39,799 bases of DNA from Oscillospiraceae bacterium (GTDB lineage Bacteria; Bacillota; Clostridia; Oscillospirales; Ruminococcaceae): positions 1 through 39,799 of the forward strand of contig JAEDJV010000008.1 in assembly GCA_016296165.1 (NCBI GenBank), given 5' to 3'. Shown here piece by piece: positions 8,089 through 16,565 of this stretch. The position numbers and the translations under genes are program-made. Every line of letters starts with the position of its first letter. Position 1 is the first letter of the stretch. The notes under the pieces are model-generated. The model did no database searches. It was given only the letters and a program-made list of their open reading frames with translations, and was not told where the DNA came from.

Positions 8089-8875
8089 AATTTAAGAATT
8101 TAAATTTTCTTGCTTCCGGTACAAAGTACTGATAAGCCTCATTTTCATTTACAGCATCTACTGAACGAAATCTTACTTCACCGTTAATCGTAAGGACATC
8201 TCCGTATTCGGAATCTGTAGTCCATTCAGGGATAAGATTAAGATTATTCTTTCTGACATTGTAAACTACTCTCTTGTAGCCTTTTTCAATAAATTTTATG
8301 TTACTGTAGATGATATCGCGGTCATTCGGTTCAATAGCTACTTTAGTAGTTCCCTGGGATGAGTCAGTAATATCAAGTACATAACATCTGTAACTCTGAG
8401 AAGGTGAAACGGACTGAAACGTCACTACATCTACTGTATTTCCCATAAAAACATTAGTATAAAGGTAAAATGCAAGAATGAATATTATGTAAAGAAGAAG
8501 ATAGATTGTTCCGAGAATGGTTTTTATCCCCTCTCCTGCACCACTGAAGAAAAATACCAAAACCGATAAAATTCCAAGCGGTATCAAGATTACCATATTT
8601 TCTTTACTGTAATAAAGAATTACTATAGGCAAATAAAAAATCAATCCGAAAAGTCCGCATATAGATGTTAAAATCTGTTTTCTGGTATAAAGCATCGTTC
8701 CGCCAAACAACAGTCCGAGGAAAACCTCAAGCACTATCAGCGAAACTTTATTGGTTATCTGTATGTCATAATACAGAGATGATGATGCCAGAAATACCAT
8801 TAACCCTGCGTATCCTATACTCAAAAGAGACAGGATTCTCTTTATCAGCAGTTTAGTGTTTATATTTTCAGGCAA
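8087..8875 (-). CDS. Membrane protein of unknown function
   Basis: I do not recognise a family. The 262-residue protein starts at TTG (8875) behind a strong AAGGAGG with 8-nt spacing. The first 150 residues hold about five hydrophobic helices (roughly 15-33, 43-60, 67-88, 93-110 and 116-140). A C-terminal soluble domain of about 110 residues, rich in beta-prone segments (CYVLDITDSSQGTTKVAIEP, YKRVVYNVRKN), probably lies outside the membrane. No catalytic motif is evident. It is transcribed alone from its own promoter, divergently from the VanZ-like gene, and ends in a bidirectional terminator shared with the RNA unit. Confidence 0.75.
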   Translation of the reverse strand: MPENINTKLLIKRILSLLSIGYAGLMVFLASSSLYYDIQITNKVSLIVLEVFLGLLFGGTMLYTRKQILTSICGLFGLIFYLPIVILYYSKENMVILIPLGILSVLVFFFSGAGEGIKTILGTIYLLLYIIFILAFYLYTNVFMGNTVDVVTFQSVSPSQSYRCYVLDITDSSQGTTKVAIEPNDRDIIYSNIKFIEKGYKRVVYNVRKNNLNLIPEWTTDSEYGDVLTINGEVRFRSVDAVNENEAYQYFVPEARKFKFLN

Positions 8876-8946
8876 AGAATTATTCCTCCTTAATTATTTG
8901 TTCTGTTATATATATAAGCCGGTCAAAAAAATAACTGACTTCTCTA

Positions 8947-8975
8947 ATTATAACATTTTATAGGTCAAGATACAA
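8947..8975 (-). promoter_or_regulatory. Promoter of the unknown membrane-protein gene
   Basis: Minus strand TTGTAT (8975-8970) and TATAAT (8952-8947), 17-nt spacer, with a TGT immediately before the -10 (extended -10). Leader about 65 nt. Confidence 0.65.
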
Positions 8976-9038
8976 TACTTTTAATGAAAAATATTTTTCT
9001 TATATTTTACTGTTTATCTGCGTACTTGTTTTATCATG

Positions 9039-9067
9039 TTTACAACATCCCAAAAATGTGGTAAAAT
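9039..9067 (+). promoter_or_regulatory. Promoter of the VanZ-like gene
   Basis: TTTACA (9039-9044) and TAAAAT (9062-9067), 17-nt spacer. The start codon lies about 30 nt downstream. Confidence 0.6.
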
Positions 9068-9099
9068 GAATTGATATTAAAAAAAAAAGGATTTGAATT

Positions 9100-9585
9100 A
9101 TGGTTAAAAAAATTATTCTTATGCTATGTCTTATTGCATGCATGACTTCCATTTTCATTTTTTCTTCTCAAAATTCTCAGATTTCCGGTGACTTAAGCGG
9201 AGGAATAACACAGAAAATTGCTGAGATATTCGTAAAAGACTTTGACACATTTAGTCCTGAAAAACAAAGGGAAATAGTTGAAGGGATGCATTTTTACATA
9301 AGAAAAGCTGCACATTTCAGCATATATGCTGCACTTGGTTTTTTTGCATTTTTAAATGCTGATATCTATATCCGGAGAACAGGAAGAAAATTTCTTCTTT
9401 CCCTCCCCTTCTGTCTCATATACGCTGCATCCGACGAAATTCACCAGCTTTTTACTGACGGGAGGTGCGGAAGCCCGATCGATGTTATGATTGATTTTTC
9501 CGGTTCTGTAACCGGAACTCTTGTCGCTTTTTGTATTTTAAATATTTTTACTTTATTTTTCAAAAAAATTTCAAAAAACTATTGA
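9100..9585 (+). CDS. VanZ-family membrane protein
   Basis: A 161-residue integral membrane protein of the VanZ family, named after the teicoplanin-resistance accessory protein; the molecular role of most members is unknown. Features: an N-terminal helix (about 4-22), a conserved block RKAAHFSIYAALGFF, a helix around 100-115, and the family signature SDEIHQLFTDGRCGSPIDVMID, followed by a last helix. ATG follows AAAAGGA. The TGA stop (9583-9585) is embedded in the TTGACA -35 box of the trp promoter, so the gene abuts the trp operon without sharing its control. Nothing around it suggests glycopeptide resistance. Confidence 0.85.
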   Translation: MVKKIILMLCLIACMTSIFIFSSQNSQISGDLSGGITQKIAEIFVKDFDTFSPEKQREIVEGMHFYIRKAAHFSIYAALGFFAFLNADIYIRRTGRKFLLSLPFCLIYAASDEIHQLFTDGRCGSPIDVMIDFSGSVTGTLVAFCILNIFTLFFKKISKNY

Positions 9586-9610
9586 CAAATAAAAAAAACG
9601 ATTATATAAT
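9582..9610 (+). promoter_or_regulatory. Consensus sigma-A promoter of the trp operon
   Basis: TTGACA (9582-9587) and TATAAT (9605-9610) with a 17-nt spacer, a perfect consensus. The -35 overlaps the stop codon of the VanZ-like gene. Transcription should begin near 9617 and run into the T-box leader, so control is exerted after initiation. Confidence 0.9.
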
Positions 9611-9616
9611 AAACTC

Positions 9617-9918
9617 ATAGTTATCTTATATATTTCAAATTCTATGAGCAAAAGTAAGTAGTCAGTAAAACGGTCTTACAGAGAGTCTGGCATTGGTGGA
9701 AGTCAGGCAGATACGCTATTGTACGAATGGATTTGTGAGAAGCCCGGTGAAATTTTTTTGATTAAAGTATTCGGTGCCGTAAGCTCCACGTTACAGGAGC
9801 AGGATATAAGGTATTTTTATACCCGTATCTGATAATGAGGAGACTTAAGAAAAGTCTTGAATTTGGGTGGCACCACGGTATGTCTATCGTCCCTGTAACG
9901 GGATGATAGGCATTTTTT
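9617..9918 (+). promoter_or_regulatory. Tryptophan T-box leader
   Basis: Classical tRNA-sensing attenuator. It has an AGAGAG stretch and GGTGGAAGT-type apical sequence of stem I, a specifier UGG (Trp) at 9728-9730 followed by A, and the T-box TGGGTGGCACCACGG at 9864-9878. The bulge reads UGGC (9868-9871); its C would pair with discriminator G73, which tRNA-Trp carries. The terminator is a 13-bp stem (9881-9893 with 9900-9912) followed by T6 (9913-9918). Uncharged tRNA-Trp should stabilise the antiterminator and turn on trpE-A. Confidence 0.95.
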
Positions 9919-9947
9919 GTTTTTATAAAGTTTTTGGAGGTATCACT

Positions 9948-11429
9948 ATGCTAAAGACGATCACAACTATCAATGAAATTAAAAATCATCTGAAAGATTA
10001 CAATATGGCTCCTGTTTTGTTTGAAGCCCTGTCTGATACACAGACTCCGGTAAGAGTCTATCAGACATTAAGCCAGGGAAAAGACAACAGTTTCATTCTT
10101 GAAAGTGTAGACAATAATGAAAAATGGGGTCGTTATTCATTTATTGGTATTAATCCGAAACTTGAAATTGTCATCAAGGACCATCAGGCACAGATAAAAT
10201 CAGCAACAAATACTGAAACTGCACGTGTAGACGACCCGGTAAGATTTATATCCTACTTCATTGAAAAATATAAAATGCCGAAAATACAGAATGCCCCGAA
10301 ACTTCTCGGTGGTCTTGTGGGTTTCTTTGGCTATGATACAGTAAGATATATGGAAACAAAACTTACTGATATTCCTTACGATGATATCGGTCTTCCGGAT
10401 TGTGATCTTTTCCTGTATGACGAATTAATAGCTTTTGACCATCTAAGCGGAAAAATAATAATTATAGAAAATATTCTTAAAGATACACCGGTCAGCGTTG
10501 AAGAACAATACGAAAAAGCATGTGCACGCGCTGCTGAAGTTTATGAACAGACATTCTCGTCTTATAATGTGGTACGCAGCACTCCTTCACAGAAGGAATT
10601 TACACTAACTTCCAACATGACAAAAGAAGAATTCGAAGAAAACGTCAAGAAGGCAAAAGAACATATTGTAAACGGCGATATATTCCAGATTGTTCTCTCC
10701 CAGCGTTTCGAGATAGATAATCCGCCTGACAGTTTCTCTGTTTACCGAATGCTAAGAGCAACAAATCCTTCACCATATCTCTTCTATTTCAAAAACCCTG
10801 ACTACTGTATCGCAGGAGCTTCGCCTGAAATGCTTATAAATGTAACTGATTCAGTAATCACTACAAAACCAATAGCAGGAACCATGCCAAGAGGAACTAC
10901 CGACGAAGAAGACATTCGTTTTGAAAAACAGCTTCTCTCAAACGAAAAGGAACTTGCGGAACACACTATGCTGGTTGATCTTGGAAGAAATGATATTGGA
11001 AAGGTTTCTGAATACGGATCAGTAAAGGTATCAAACCTTATGCATATAGAACGATATTCAAAAGTAATGCACATAGTTTCAGACGTTTCAGGTAAACTGA
11101 TCAAAGACAAAAATGCTATAGATGCTCTCCTATCAGTCCTTCCTGCCGGAACACTTTCCGGTGCTCCTAAAGTTCGTGCAATGGAACTTATTGATAAATT
11201 CGAAAAAACAAAAAGGTGTCTGTACGGAGGAACAGTAGGATATCTTGGATTTGACGGAAATATTGATACCTGTATTGCAATAAGAACGGTACTGTTTAGA
11301 AACAACAAAGCATATATACAGGCCGGAGCAGGAATCGTAGCTGATTCAGTTCCTGAAAATGAATACAATGAAACCAAAAACAAAGCGATGGCCATGATAA
11401 ATGCAGTAACTGAAGCTGCAGGTTTGTAA
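9948..11429 (+). CDS. trpE: Anthranilate synthase component I
   Basis: Converts chorismate to anthranilate with ammonia from the TrpG domain, the first committed step of tryptophan synthesis. 493 residues. ATG 9948 follows GGAGG by 7 nt; an in-frame upstream ATG at 9867 lies inside the T-box and is not a start. Features: a feedback-site-like ILESVDNNEKWGRYSF near residues 50-65; the chorismate-binding half with PIAGTMPRG, EKELAEHTMLVDLGRNDIGKV, GTLSGAPKVRAMELI and QAGAGIVADSVPE. First gene of a tight operon. Para-aminobenzoate synthase is less likely given the trp context. Confidence 0.97.
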   Translation: MLKTITTINEIKNHLKDYNMAPVLFEALSDTQTPVRVYQTLSQGKDNSFILESVDNNEKWGRYSFIGINPKLEIVIKDHQAQIKSATNTETARVDDPVRFISYFIEKYKMPKIQNAPKLLGGLVGFFGYDTVRYMETKLTDIPYDDIGLPDCDLFLYDELIAFDHLSGKIIIIENILKDTPVSVEEQYEKACARAAEVYEQTFSSYNVVRSTPSQKEFTLTSNMTKEEFEENVKKAKEHIVNGDIFQIVLSQRFEIDNPPDSFSVYRMLRATNPSPYLFYFKNPDYCIAGASPEMLINVTDSVITTKPIAGTMPRGTTDEEDIRFEKQLLSNEKELAEHTMLVDLGRNDIGKVSEYGSVKVSNLMHIERYSKVMHIVSDVSGKLIKDKNAIDALLSVLPAGTLSGAPKVRAMELIDKFEKTKRCLYGGTVGYLGFDGNIDTCIAIRTVLFRNNKAYIQAGAGIVADSVPENEYNETKNKAMAMINAVTEAAGL

Positions 11430-11454
11430 TATTTTATAAGGAGGAACAATTACT

Positions 11455-13095
11455 ATGATTATAATGATAGACAACTATGACTCTTTTACCTACAACCTGT
11501 ACCAAATGATAGGCACTATGTATCCGGATATCAAAGTATTCAGAAATGATGCTGTAACTATAGAAGAAATAGAAAAACTTAATCCTGAAGCAATTATCAT
11601 TTCACCAGGTCCTGGATATCCGGCAGATGCAGGAATTTCAATACCGGTTATAAAACATTTTGCAACACAGATACCAATCCTTGGTGTTTGTCTTGGACAT
11701 CAGGCAATAGTTGAAGCGTTTGGCGGAAAAATAATAAAAGCTAAACAGCTTATGCATGGTAAATCAAGTGAAATCTCAATAGCTTCAAACTCAATACTTT
11801 TTGATTCACTTCCGGAAAAAATCAAAGTCGCAAGATATCATTCACTTATAGCAGACAGTGCAGAAAACCCTGACTGCTTAATGGTTACAGCGCGTGACGA
11901 ATCAGGACAGATAATGGCCGTTGAACACAGAGTTTATAAAGTATTCGGCGTTCAGTTCCATCCGGAATCAATTCTCACAACTGAAGGTGAATCCATAATA
12001 AGAAATTTTCTTAAGAACATTGAAAGCTATGGAAAATCCGGCAGTATAATTCAAACTGATGAAAAAACAGAACTCAAAAAATACATTTCAAAAATTACTG
12101 ACAAACGTGAACACCTTACAGAAGATGAAGCACATGAAGCTATGCTCTGCATAATGAACGGAAACGCAACAGACGCGCAGATTGCTTCATTGCTTACAGC
12201 AATGAAACTAAACGGGGAAAATATCGAAGAAATAACCGGATTTGCTAAAGGAATGCGTGAAATGGCTTCAGCAGTTACGAGCTGCAGTGACGCTGTCGAT
12301 ATAGTAGGCACCGGTGGTGATATGTCAAACACATTTAACATATCCACTACATCATCCTTTGTAATCTCGGCCTGCGGTGCAAAAGTTGCCAAGCACGGAA
12401 ACAGAAGTGTTTCAAGTAAAAGCGGTGCAGCAGACATTCTTGAAAGTGTTGGTGTAAAGATAGCCTCCACTCCGGAAGAAGCAAAAAAATATATAGATAC
12501 AATCGGACTTTCATTCCTTTTTGCGCAGAGTTATCACAGCAGTATGCGATTTGTTGCTCCGGCAAGAAGACAGCTGGGAATCAAAACAGTATTCAACATT
12601 CTCGGACCTCTTACAAATCCGGCAAAAACAGACTATATTCTTCTTGGAACATATTCCAAAGACCTTTTAAAACCAATGGCTGAAGTTCTGATAAAACTAG
12701 GAATTAAGCGTGCAATGCTTGTATATGGAAACGACTGTCTAGATGAGATTTCAATCTCAGCACCTACTTCTGTATGTGAAATAAAAGACGGGAATATTTC
12801 AGAATATGAGCTAACCCCAGAAGACTTTGGATTTAAAACAGAGAGTAAGGAATCTATTGCCGGCGGGACCCCTGGTGAAAACGCCGATACCACACTCAAA
12901 ATTCTTTCAGGTACTCTGAAAGGACCAAAGAGAAACATTGTAGTAATGAATTCCGCTGCAGCACTTTACATAACCGGAAAAGCATCTTCCATCAAAGATG
13001 GTGTCAAACTCGCTGAAAATGCAATCGACTCCGGAAAAGCGCTTGAAAAACTCAATCAACTCATAAAACTTACTAACGGAGGAAGCGTATTATGA
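11455..13095 (+). CDS. trpGD: Fused anthranilate synthase glutamine amidotransferase / anthranilate phosphoribosyltransferase
   Basis: Bifunctional, 546 residues. Residues 1 to about 190 are the TrpG class I amidotransferase: DNYDSFTYNL, SPGPGYPADAG, nucleophile Cys79 in GVCLGHQ, and His169/Glu171 in QFHPES. From about 205 to the end is TrpD, which adds phosphoribosyl to anthranilate: GTGGD at 285-289, NISTTSSFV, AKHGNRSVSSKSGAAD and a GPLTNPA motif. Both halves look active. The same fusion order occurs in enteric bacteria; in Clostridia the genes are more often separate (recalled, not checked). A strong AAGGAGG precedes the start. The stop overlaps the trpC start as ATGA. Confidence 0.96.
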   Translation: MIIMIDNYDSFTYNLYQMIGTMYPDIKVFRNDAVTIEEIEKLNPEAIIISPGPGYPADAGISIPVIKHFATQIPILGVCLGHQAIVEAFGGKIIKAKQLMHGKSSEISIASNSILFDSLPEKIKVARYHSLIADSAENPDCLMVTARDESGQIMAVEHRVYKVFGVQFHPESILTTEGESIIRNFLKNIESYGKSGSIIQTDEKTELKKYISKITDKREHLTEDEAHEAMLCIMNGNATDAQIASLLTAMKLNGENIEEITGFAKGMREMASAVTSCSDAVDIVGTGGDMSNTFNISTTSSFVISACGAKVAKHGNRSVSSKSGAADILESVGVKIASTPEEAKKYIDTIGLSFLFAQSYHSSMRFVAPARRQLGIKTVFNILGPLTNPAKTDYILLGTYSKDLLKPMAEVLIKLGIKRAMLVYGNDCLDEISISAPTSVCEIKDGNISEYELTPEDFGFKTESKESIAGGTPGENADTTLKILSGTLKGPKRNIVVMNSAAALYITGKASSIKDGVKLAENAIDSGKALEKLNQLIKLTNGGSVL

Positions 13096-13874
13096 TCCTC
13101 GATGACATAATAGTAAAGAGAAAAATTCAGCTTGAAAGAGAAAAAGCTGCTGTCTCCCCTGAAAAAATGAAGGAACTGGCCCTATCATCAGAAAGAAAAA
13201 CGATAAGTTTCAAAGACGCATTATTAAAAAACGGGATGAGCATTATTTCAGAGGTAAAAAAATCCTCTCCTTCAAAATCAGTAATATGCGAGGATTTTCA
13301 CCCTGTAGAACAGGCGATCCAGTATGAAAAATCCGGAGCAGACGCAGTATCATGTCTTACAGAAGAATTTTATTTTAACGGAAACAGTAAATATCTGAGC
13401 GATATAAGAGAAAGTATTAATCTTCCTTTACTGAGAAAAGATTTTATTTTTGATGAATATCAGATATACGAAGCCAAAGTAATTGGTGCTGATGCAATAC
13501 TTCTTATCTCTGCCATACTTGATACTGATACTATAATGAAATTTAAGGAATTAGCTGATTCACTCGGTCTCGATTGTCTCTGTGAAATACATAATGAAGA
13601 AGAACTGAAAAAGCTCCTTCCCGCCCGACCGGAGATAATAGGAATAAACAACAGAAACCTTAAAACTTTTGAAGTTTCACTTGAAACAACCGGCAGACTT
13701 TCAACACTCATTCCTAAAGAATGTGTAAAAGTATCCGAAAGCGGAATAAGAAACAATGAGGATATGAAACTTCTCCGTTCATACGGCGCTGATGCAGTTC
13801 TGATAGGCGAAACCCTTATGCGTTCACCGAACGTAGCAGATACCATAAGAGAACTAAGAAAGGATATAATATGA
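13092..13874 (+). CDS. trpC: Indole-3-glycerol phosphate synthase
   Basis: Closes the indole ring: carboxyphenylamino-deoxyribulose phosphate to indole-3-glycerol phosphate. 260 residues, a TIM barrel. Signature blocks: ISEVKKSSPSKSVI (catalytic Lys and phosphate contacts), PLLRKDFIFDEYQIYEA, GINNRNLKTFEV and VSESGI. Overlaps trpGD by 4 nt and trpF by 4 nt, indicating translational coupling. It is a stand-alone protein, not fused to TrpF as in E. coli. Confidence 0.96.
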   Translation: MILDDIIVKRKIQLEREKAAVSPEKMKELALSSERKTISFKDALLKNGMSIISEVKKSSPSKSVICEDFHPVEQAIQYEKSGADAVSCLTEEFYFNGNSKYLSDIRESINLPLLRKDFIFDEYQIYEAKVIGADAILLISAILDTDTIMKFKELADSLGLDCLCEIHNEEELKKLLPARPEIIGINNRNLKTFEVSLETTGRLSTLIPKECVKVSESGIRNNEDMKLLRSYGADAVLIGETLMRSPNVADTIRELRKDII

Positions 13875-14488
13875 AGCTGAAATTCTGCGGTATCAGACGA
13901 AAAGAAGACATAGACTATATTAATATAGTAAAACCTGATTACATTGGATTTGTTTTTGCTGATTCAAAAAGATTCATTTCACCTGACGATGCCCGCTGTC
14001 TTATAAAAAAGACAAACCCGGAAATCAAAAAAGCTGGTGTATTTGTAAACGAAAGTCTGTCAGGAATAGTAAATGCAGTCAAAACTTCCGGAATTGACAT
14101 CATTCAGCTCCATGGCGATGAAGACGCAGATTACATAAACAGTCTGAGAAATCTTACTGACTGTGAAATCTGGAAAGCTGTCAGAGTAAAAAAAACTGAA
14201 GACATATTAAAATCCGAAAAAATCGGTGCCGATATGCTTTTGCTTGATAGTTTTTCAGAGGCACAATACGGAGGAACCGGAAAAACAGCTGACTGGAATA
14301 TTATAAAATCTTCAGGTATCTCCTCTCCGTTCTTTCTGGCAGGAGGAATTAATGAAAACAATATTCAGGAAGCTATATCATCTGTTTCACCTTTTGGAAT
14401 TGATATTTCAGGAGGTATTGAGACAAACGGATATAAAGATATCAATAAAATGAAAAAAATAATAGATTTAATTGAAAGGAATGATTAG
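13871..14488 (+). CDS. trpF: Phosphoribosylanthranilate isomerase
   Basis: Amadori isomerisation of phosphoribosylanthranilate. 205 residues, a small TIM barrel. MKLKFCGIRR has the catalytic Cys6, where most family members read K-x-CGI-T; IQLHGDED, LLLDSFSEAQYGGTGKTADW and LAGGINENN follow. The phosphate-binding end reads GIDISGGIETNGYKD, with ISGG in place of the common VSSG. Starts inside the trpC stop (ATGA) and ends 4 nt before trpB. Confidence 0.95.
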   Translation: MKLKFCGIRRKEDIDYINIVKPDYIGFVFADSKRFISPDDARCLIKKTNPEIKKAGVFVNESLSGIVNAVKTSGIDIIQLHGDEDADYINSLRNLTDCEIWKAVRVKKTEDILKSEKIGADMLLLDSFSEAQYGGTGKTADWNIIKSSGISSPFFLAGGINENNIQEAISSVSPFGIDISGGIETNGYKDINKMKKIIDLIERND

Positions 14489-14492
14489 AATA

Positions 14493-15686
14493 ATGTCACA
14501 GGAAAAAGGCAGATTCGGAAAATTTGGAGGTCAGTATGTTCCTGAAACAGTAATGCATGCTGTAGAAGAACTGGAAAAAGCATACAACAAATACATTAAC
14601 GATGAGGAGTTTAACAGAGAACTTCGTGATCTCTACAGAGATTATGCTTCGAGACCTTCAATGCTTTATTATGCAGAAAAAATGACAAAGGATCTCGGTG
14701 GTCCAAAGATTTACATCAAACGTGAGGATCTTAACCACACAGGTTCACACAAAATCAACAATGTTCTCGGTCAGCTTCTCCTCGCAAAGAAAATGGGAAA
14801 GAAGAGAGTAATTGCAGAAACAGGTGCAGGACAGCATGGAGTTGCAACTGCAACAGTCGCAGCATTAATGGGATTTGAATGTCAGGTCTACATGGGACGT
14901 GAAGATACCCAGAGACAGTCACTCAACGTTTACAGAATGGAACTTCTCGGAGCAACTGTAGTTCCCGTTGACAGCGGAACCAAAACACTCAAGGATGCAG
15001 TAAATGAAGCAATGAGAGACTGGGCTGCAAACTGTGAAGATACTTTTTACTGCATAGGTTCAGTAATGGGGCCTTATCCTTATCCTGAAATGGTAAGAAA
15101 TTTCCAGAAAATTATTTCTGAAGAAGCAAGAGCACAGATACTCGAAAAGGAAGGCAGACTCCCTGATGCTGTTATTGCATGTGTTGGCGGCGGTTCAAAT
15201 GCAATGGGAATGTTCTACAACTTTATTAATGACAAAGATGTAAGACTCATCGGTGCCGAAGCTGCCGGAAAGGGAGCTGATACAACACTTCATGCAGCTA
15301 CAATGACTAAGGGTGATGTTGGCATATTCCATGGAATGAAATCTCTTTTCCTTCAGAACGAGGAAGGACAGATTGCACCGGTTTACTCAATTTCTGCCGG
15401 TCTTGACTATCCGGGCATCGGACCTGAACATGCTTATCTTCACGATACAGGACGCGCTGAATACGTAAATGTAACTGACGAGGAAGCGGTATGTGCTTTT
15501 GAATATCTTTCAAGAACTGAAGGAATAATACCAGCTATAGAATCAGCGCATGCTGTTGCTGCAGCTCTCAGAGAAGCGCCTAAAATGAACAGCGACCAGA
15601 TTATGATTATCTGTCTCTCAGGAAGAGGAGACAAAGACGTTTACCAGATTGCAAAGTACAGAGGAGTAGAATTAAATGAACAATAG
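14493..15686 (+). CDS. trpB: Tryptophan synthase beta subunit
   Basis: PLP enzyme condensing indole and serine to tryptophan; forms a complex with TrpA. 397 residues from ATG 14493, the usual TrpB length, opening MSQEKGRFGKFGGQYVPE. In-frame TTG (14472) and ATG (14481) starts would overlap trpF; AAAGGA at 14475-14480 is 12 nt from the chosen ATG, longer than ideal but still the best fit. The PLP lysine is Lys87 in GSHKINN, the same number as in E. coli. Others: ETGAGQHGVATAT, CVGGGSNAMG and EGIIPAIESAHA. Confidence 0.97.
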   Translation: MSQEKGRFGKFGGQYVPETVMHAVEELEKAYNKYINDEEFNRELRDLYRDYASRPSMLYYAEKMTKDLGGPKIYIKREDLNHTGSHKINNVLGQLLLAKKMGKKRVIAETGAGQHGVATATVAALMGFECQVYMGREDTQRQSLNVYRMELLGATVVPVDSGTKTLKDAVNEAMRDWAANCEDTFYCIGSVMGPYPYPEMVRNFQKIISEEARAQILEKEGRLPDAVIACVGGGSNAMGMFYNFINDKDVRLIGAEAAGKGADTTLHAATMTKGDVGIFHGMKSLFLQNEEGQIAPVYSISAGLDYPGIGPEHAYLHDTGRAEYVNVTDEEAVCAFEYLSRTEGIIPAIESAHAVAAALREAPKMNSDQIMIICLSGRGDKDVYQIAKYRGVELNEQ

Positions 15687-16476
15687 AATTGAAAACAGAC
15701 TTGCAGAATTAAAGTCACAGAATAAAAAGGCTCTTATAACTTATATTACAGCCGGATGTGGTGGATACGAACAGACAGAGGAAGCTGTTCTTGCAATGGA
15801 AAAAGCAGGCTCTGATATTATTGAGATAGGTGTACCTTTCTCAGATCCGATTGCCGAAGGTCCTATCATACAAGGTGCAAGCATAAAGGCGTTAAACCGA
15901 AATACTACACTGGCAGGAATATTTGAAATGGTTAAGAGATTACGCCAGAAGACTGATATGCCGCTTGTTCTTATGCTCTATATAAATACAGTTTTCAAAT
16001 ATGGCGTAGAAAAATTTTTCATTAATTGTAAAGAAGCAGGAATCGACGGTATTATCGTTCCTGACCTTCCTTTTGAAGAATTTGATGAAATAAATCCTAC
16101 TGCAGAAAAATATGGCATAATTTCAATTAGCCTGGTTACACCGGTTTCATACGACAGAATAGAAAAAATAGCCAAAAGCGCAAAGGGATTTCTTTACTGC
16201 GTTTCATCAACCGGAGTTACTGGTGTAAGAGAACATCTTAACACTAATTTTGCTGATTTCCTTGAAAGAGTAAAAAAACACTCAGCTATTCCTAACATTC
16301 TTGGTTTTGGTATTTCTACAGCTGAACAGGCAAAATACTTAAAACAGTTTAGTGACGGAATTATAGTGGGAAGTGCAATAGTCAGACTAATAGATGAGGA
16401 TGACCGCGCCGGTTCAACCAAAAGGATTACCGAACTTACAACTTCACTAAGAGAAGCACTTGATTCTCAGGATTAA
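15676..16476 (+). CDS. trpA: Tryptophan synthase alpha subunit
   Basis: Retro-aldol cleavage of indole-glycerol phosphate, passing indole to TrpB. 266 residues; start overlaps trpB by 11 nt with AGAGGAG upstream. Catalytic Glu50 lies in EIGVPFSDPIAEGP; the second catalytic position, Asp60 in E. coli, is Glu61 here, a conservative change I believe is shared with other Clostridia. Phosphate-binding segments GFGISTAEQA and GIIVGSAIV are present. Last gene of the operon; I see no convincing terminator in the 89 nt before the next start, so some read-through is possible. Confidence 0.96.
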   Translation: MNNRIENRLAELKSQNKKALITYITAGCGGYEQTEEAVLAMEKAGSDIIEIGVPFSDPIAEGPIIQGASIKALNRNTTLAGIFEMVKRLRQKTDMPLVLMLYINTVFKYGVEKFFINCKEAGIDGIIVPDLPFEEFDEINPTAEKYGIISISLVTPVSYDRIEKIAKSAKGFLYCVSSTGVTGVREHLNTNFADFLERVKKHSAIPNILGFGISTAEQAKYLKQFSDGIIVGSAIVRLIDEDDRAGSTKRITELTTSLREALDSQD

Positions 16477-16510
16477 TTATACTTTTTTCAGAGAGATTTT
16501 AGATAAATAA

Positions 16511-16539
16511 TTGTTTTTTATCCGGTTTTGTTCTATAAT
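16511..16539 (+). promoter_or_regulatory. Promoter of the first penicillin-binding protein gene
   Basis: TTGTTT (16511-16516) and TATAAT (16534-16539), 17-nt spacer, 26 nt before the start codon. GAAAGGATA provides the ribosome binding site. Confidence 0.7.
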
Positions 16540-16565
16540 ATAAAAAAAGAGAAAGGATAAAAAAC

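Noticed and set aside
9867..9947. Upstream in-frame start for trpE
   Set aside because: It falls inside the T-box antiterminator and terminator; GGAGG directly precedes ATG 9948.
10802..11449. 215-residue minus-strand ORF opposite the end of trpE
   Set aside because: Low-complexity Ser/Ile-rich translation, no ribosome site or promoter; it is a frame shadow of the strongly supported trpE.
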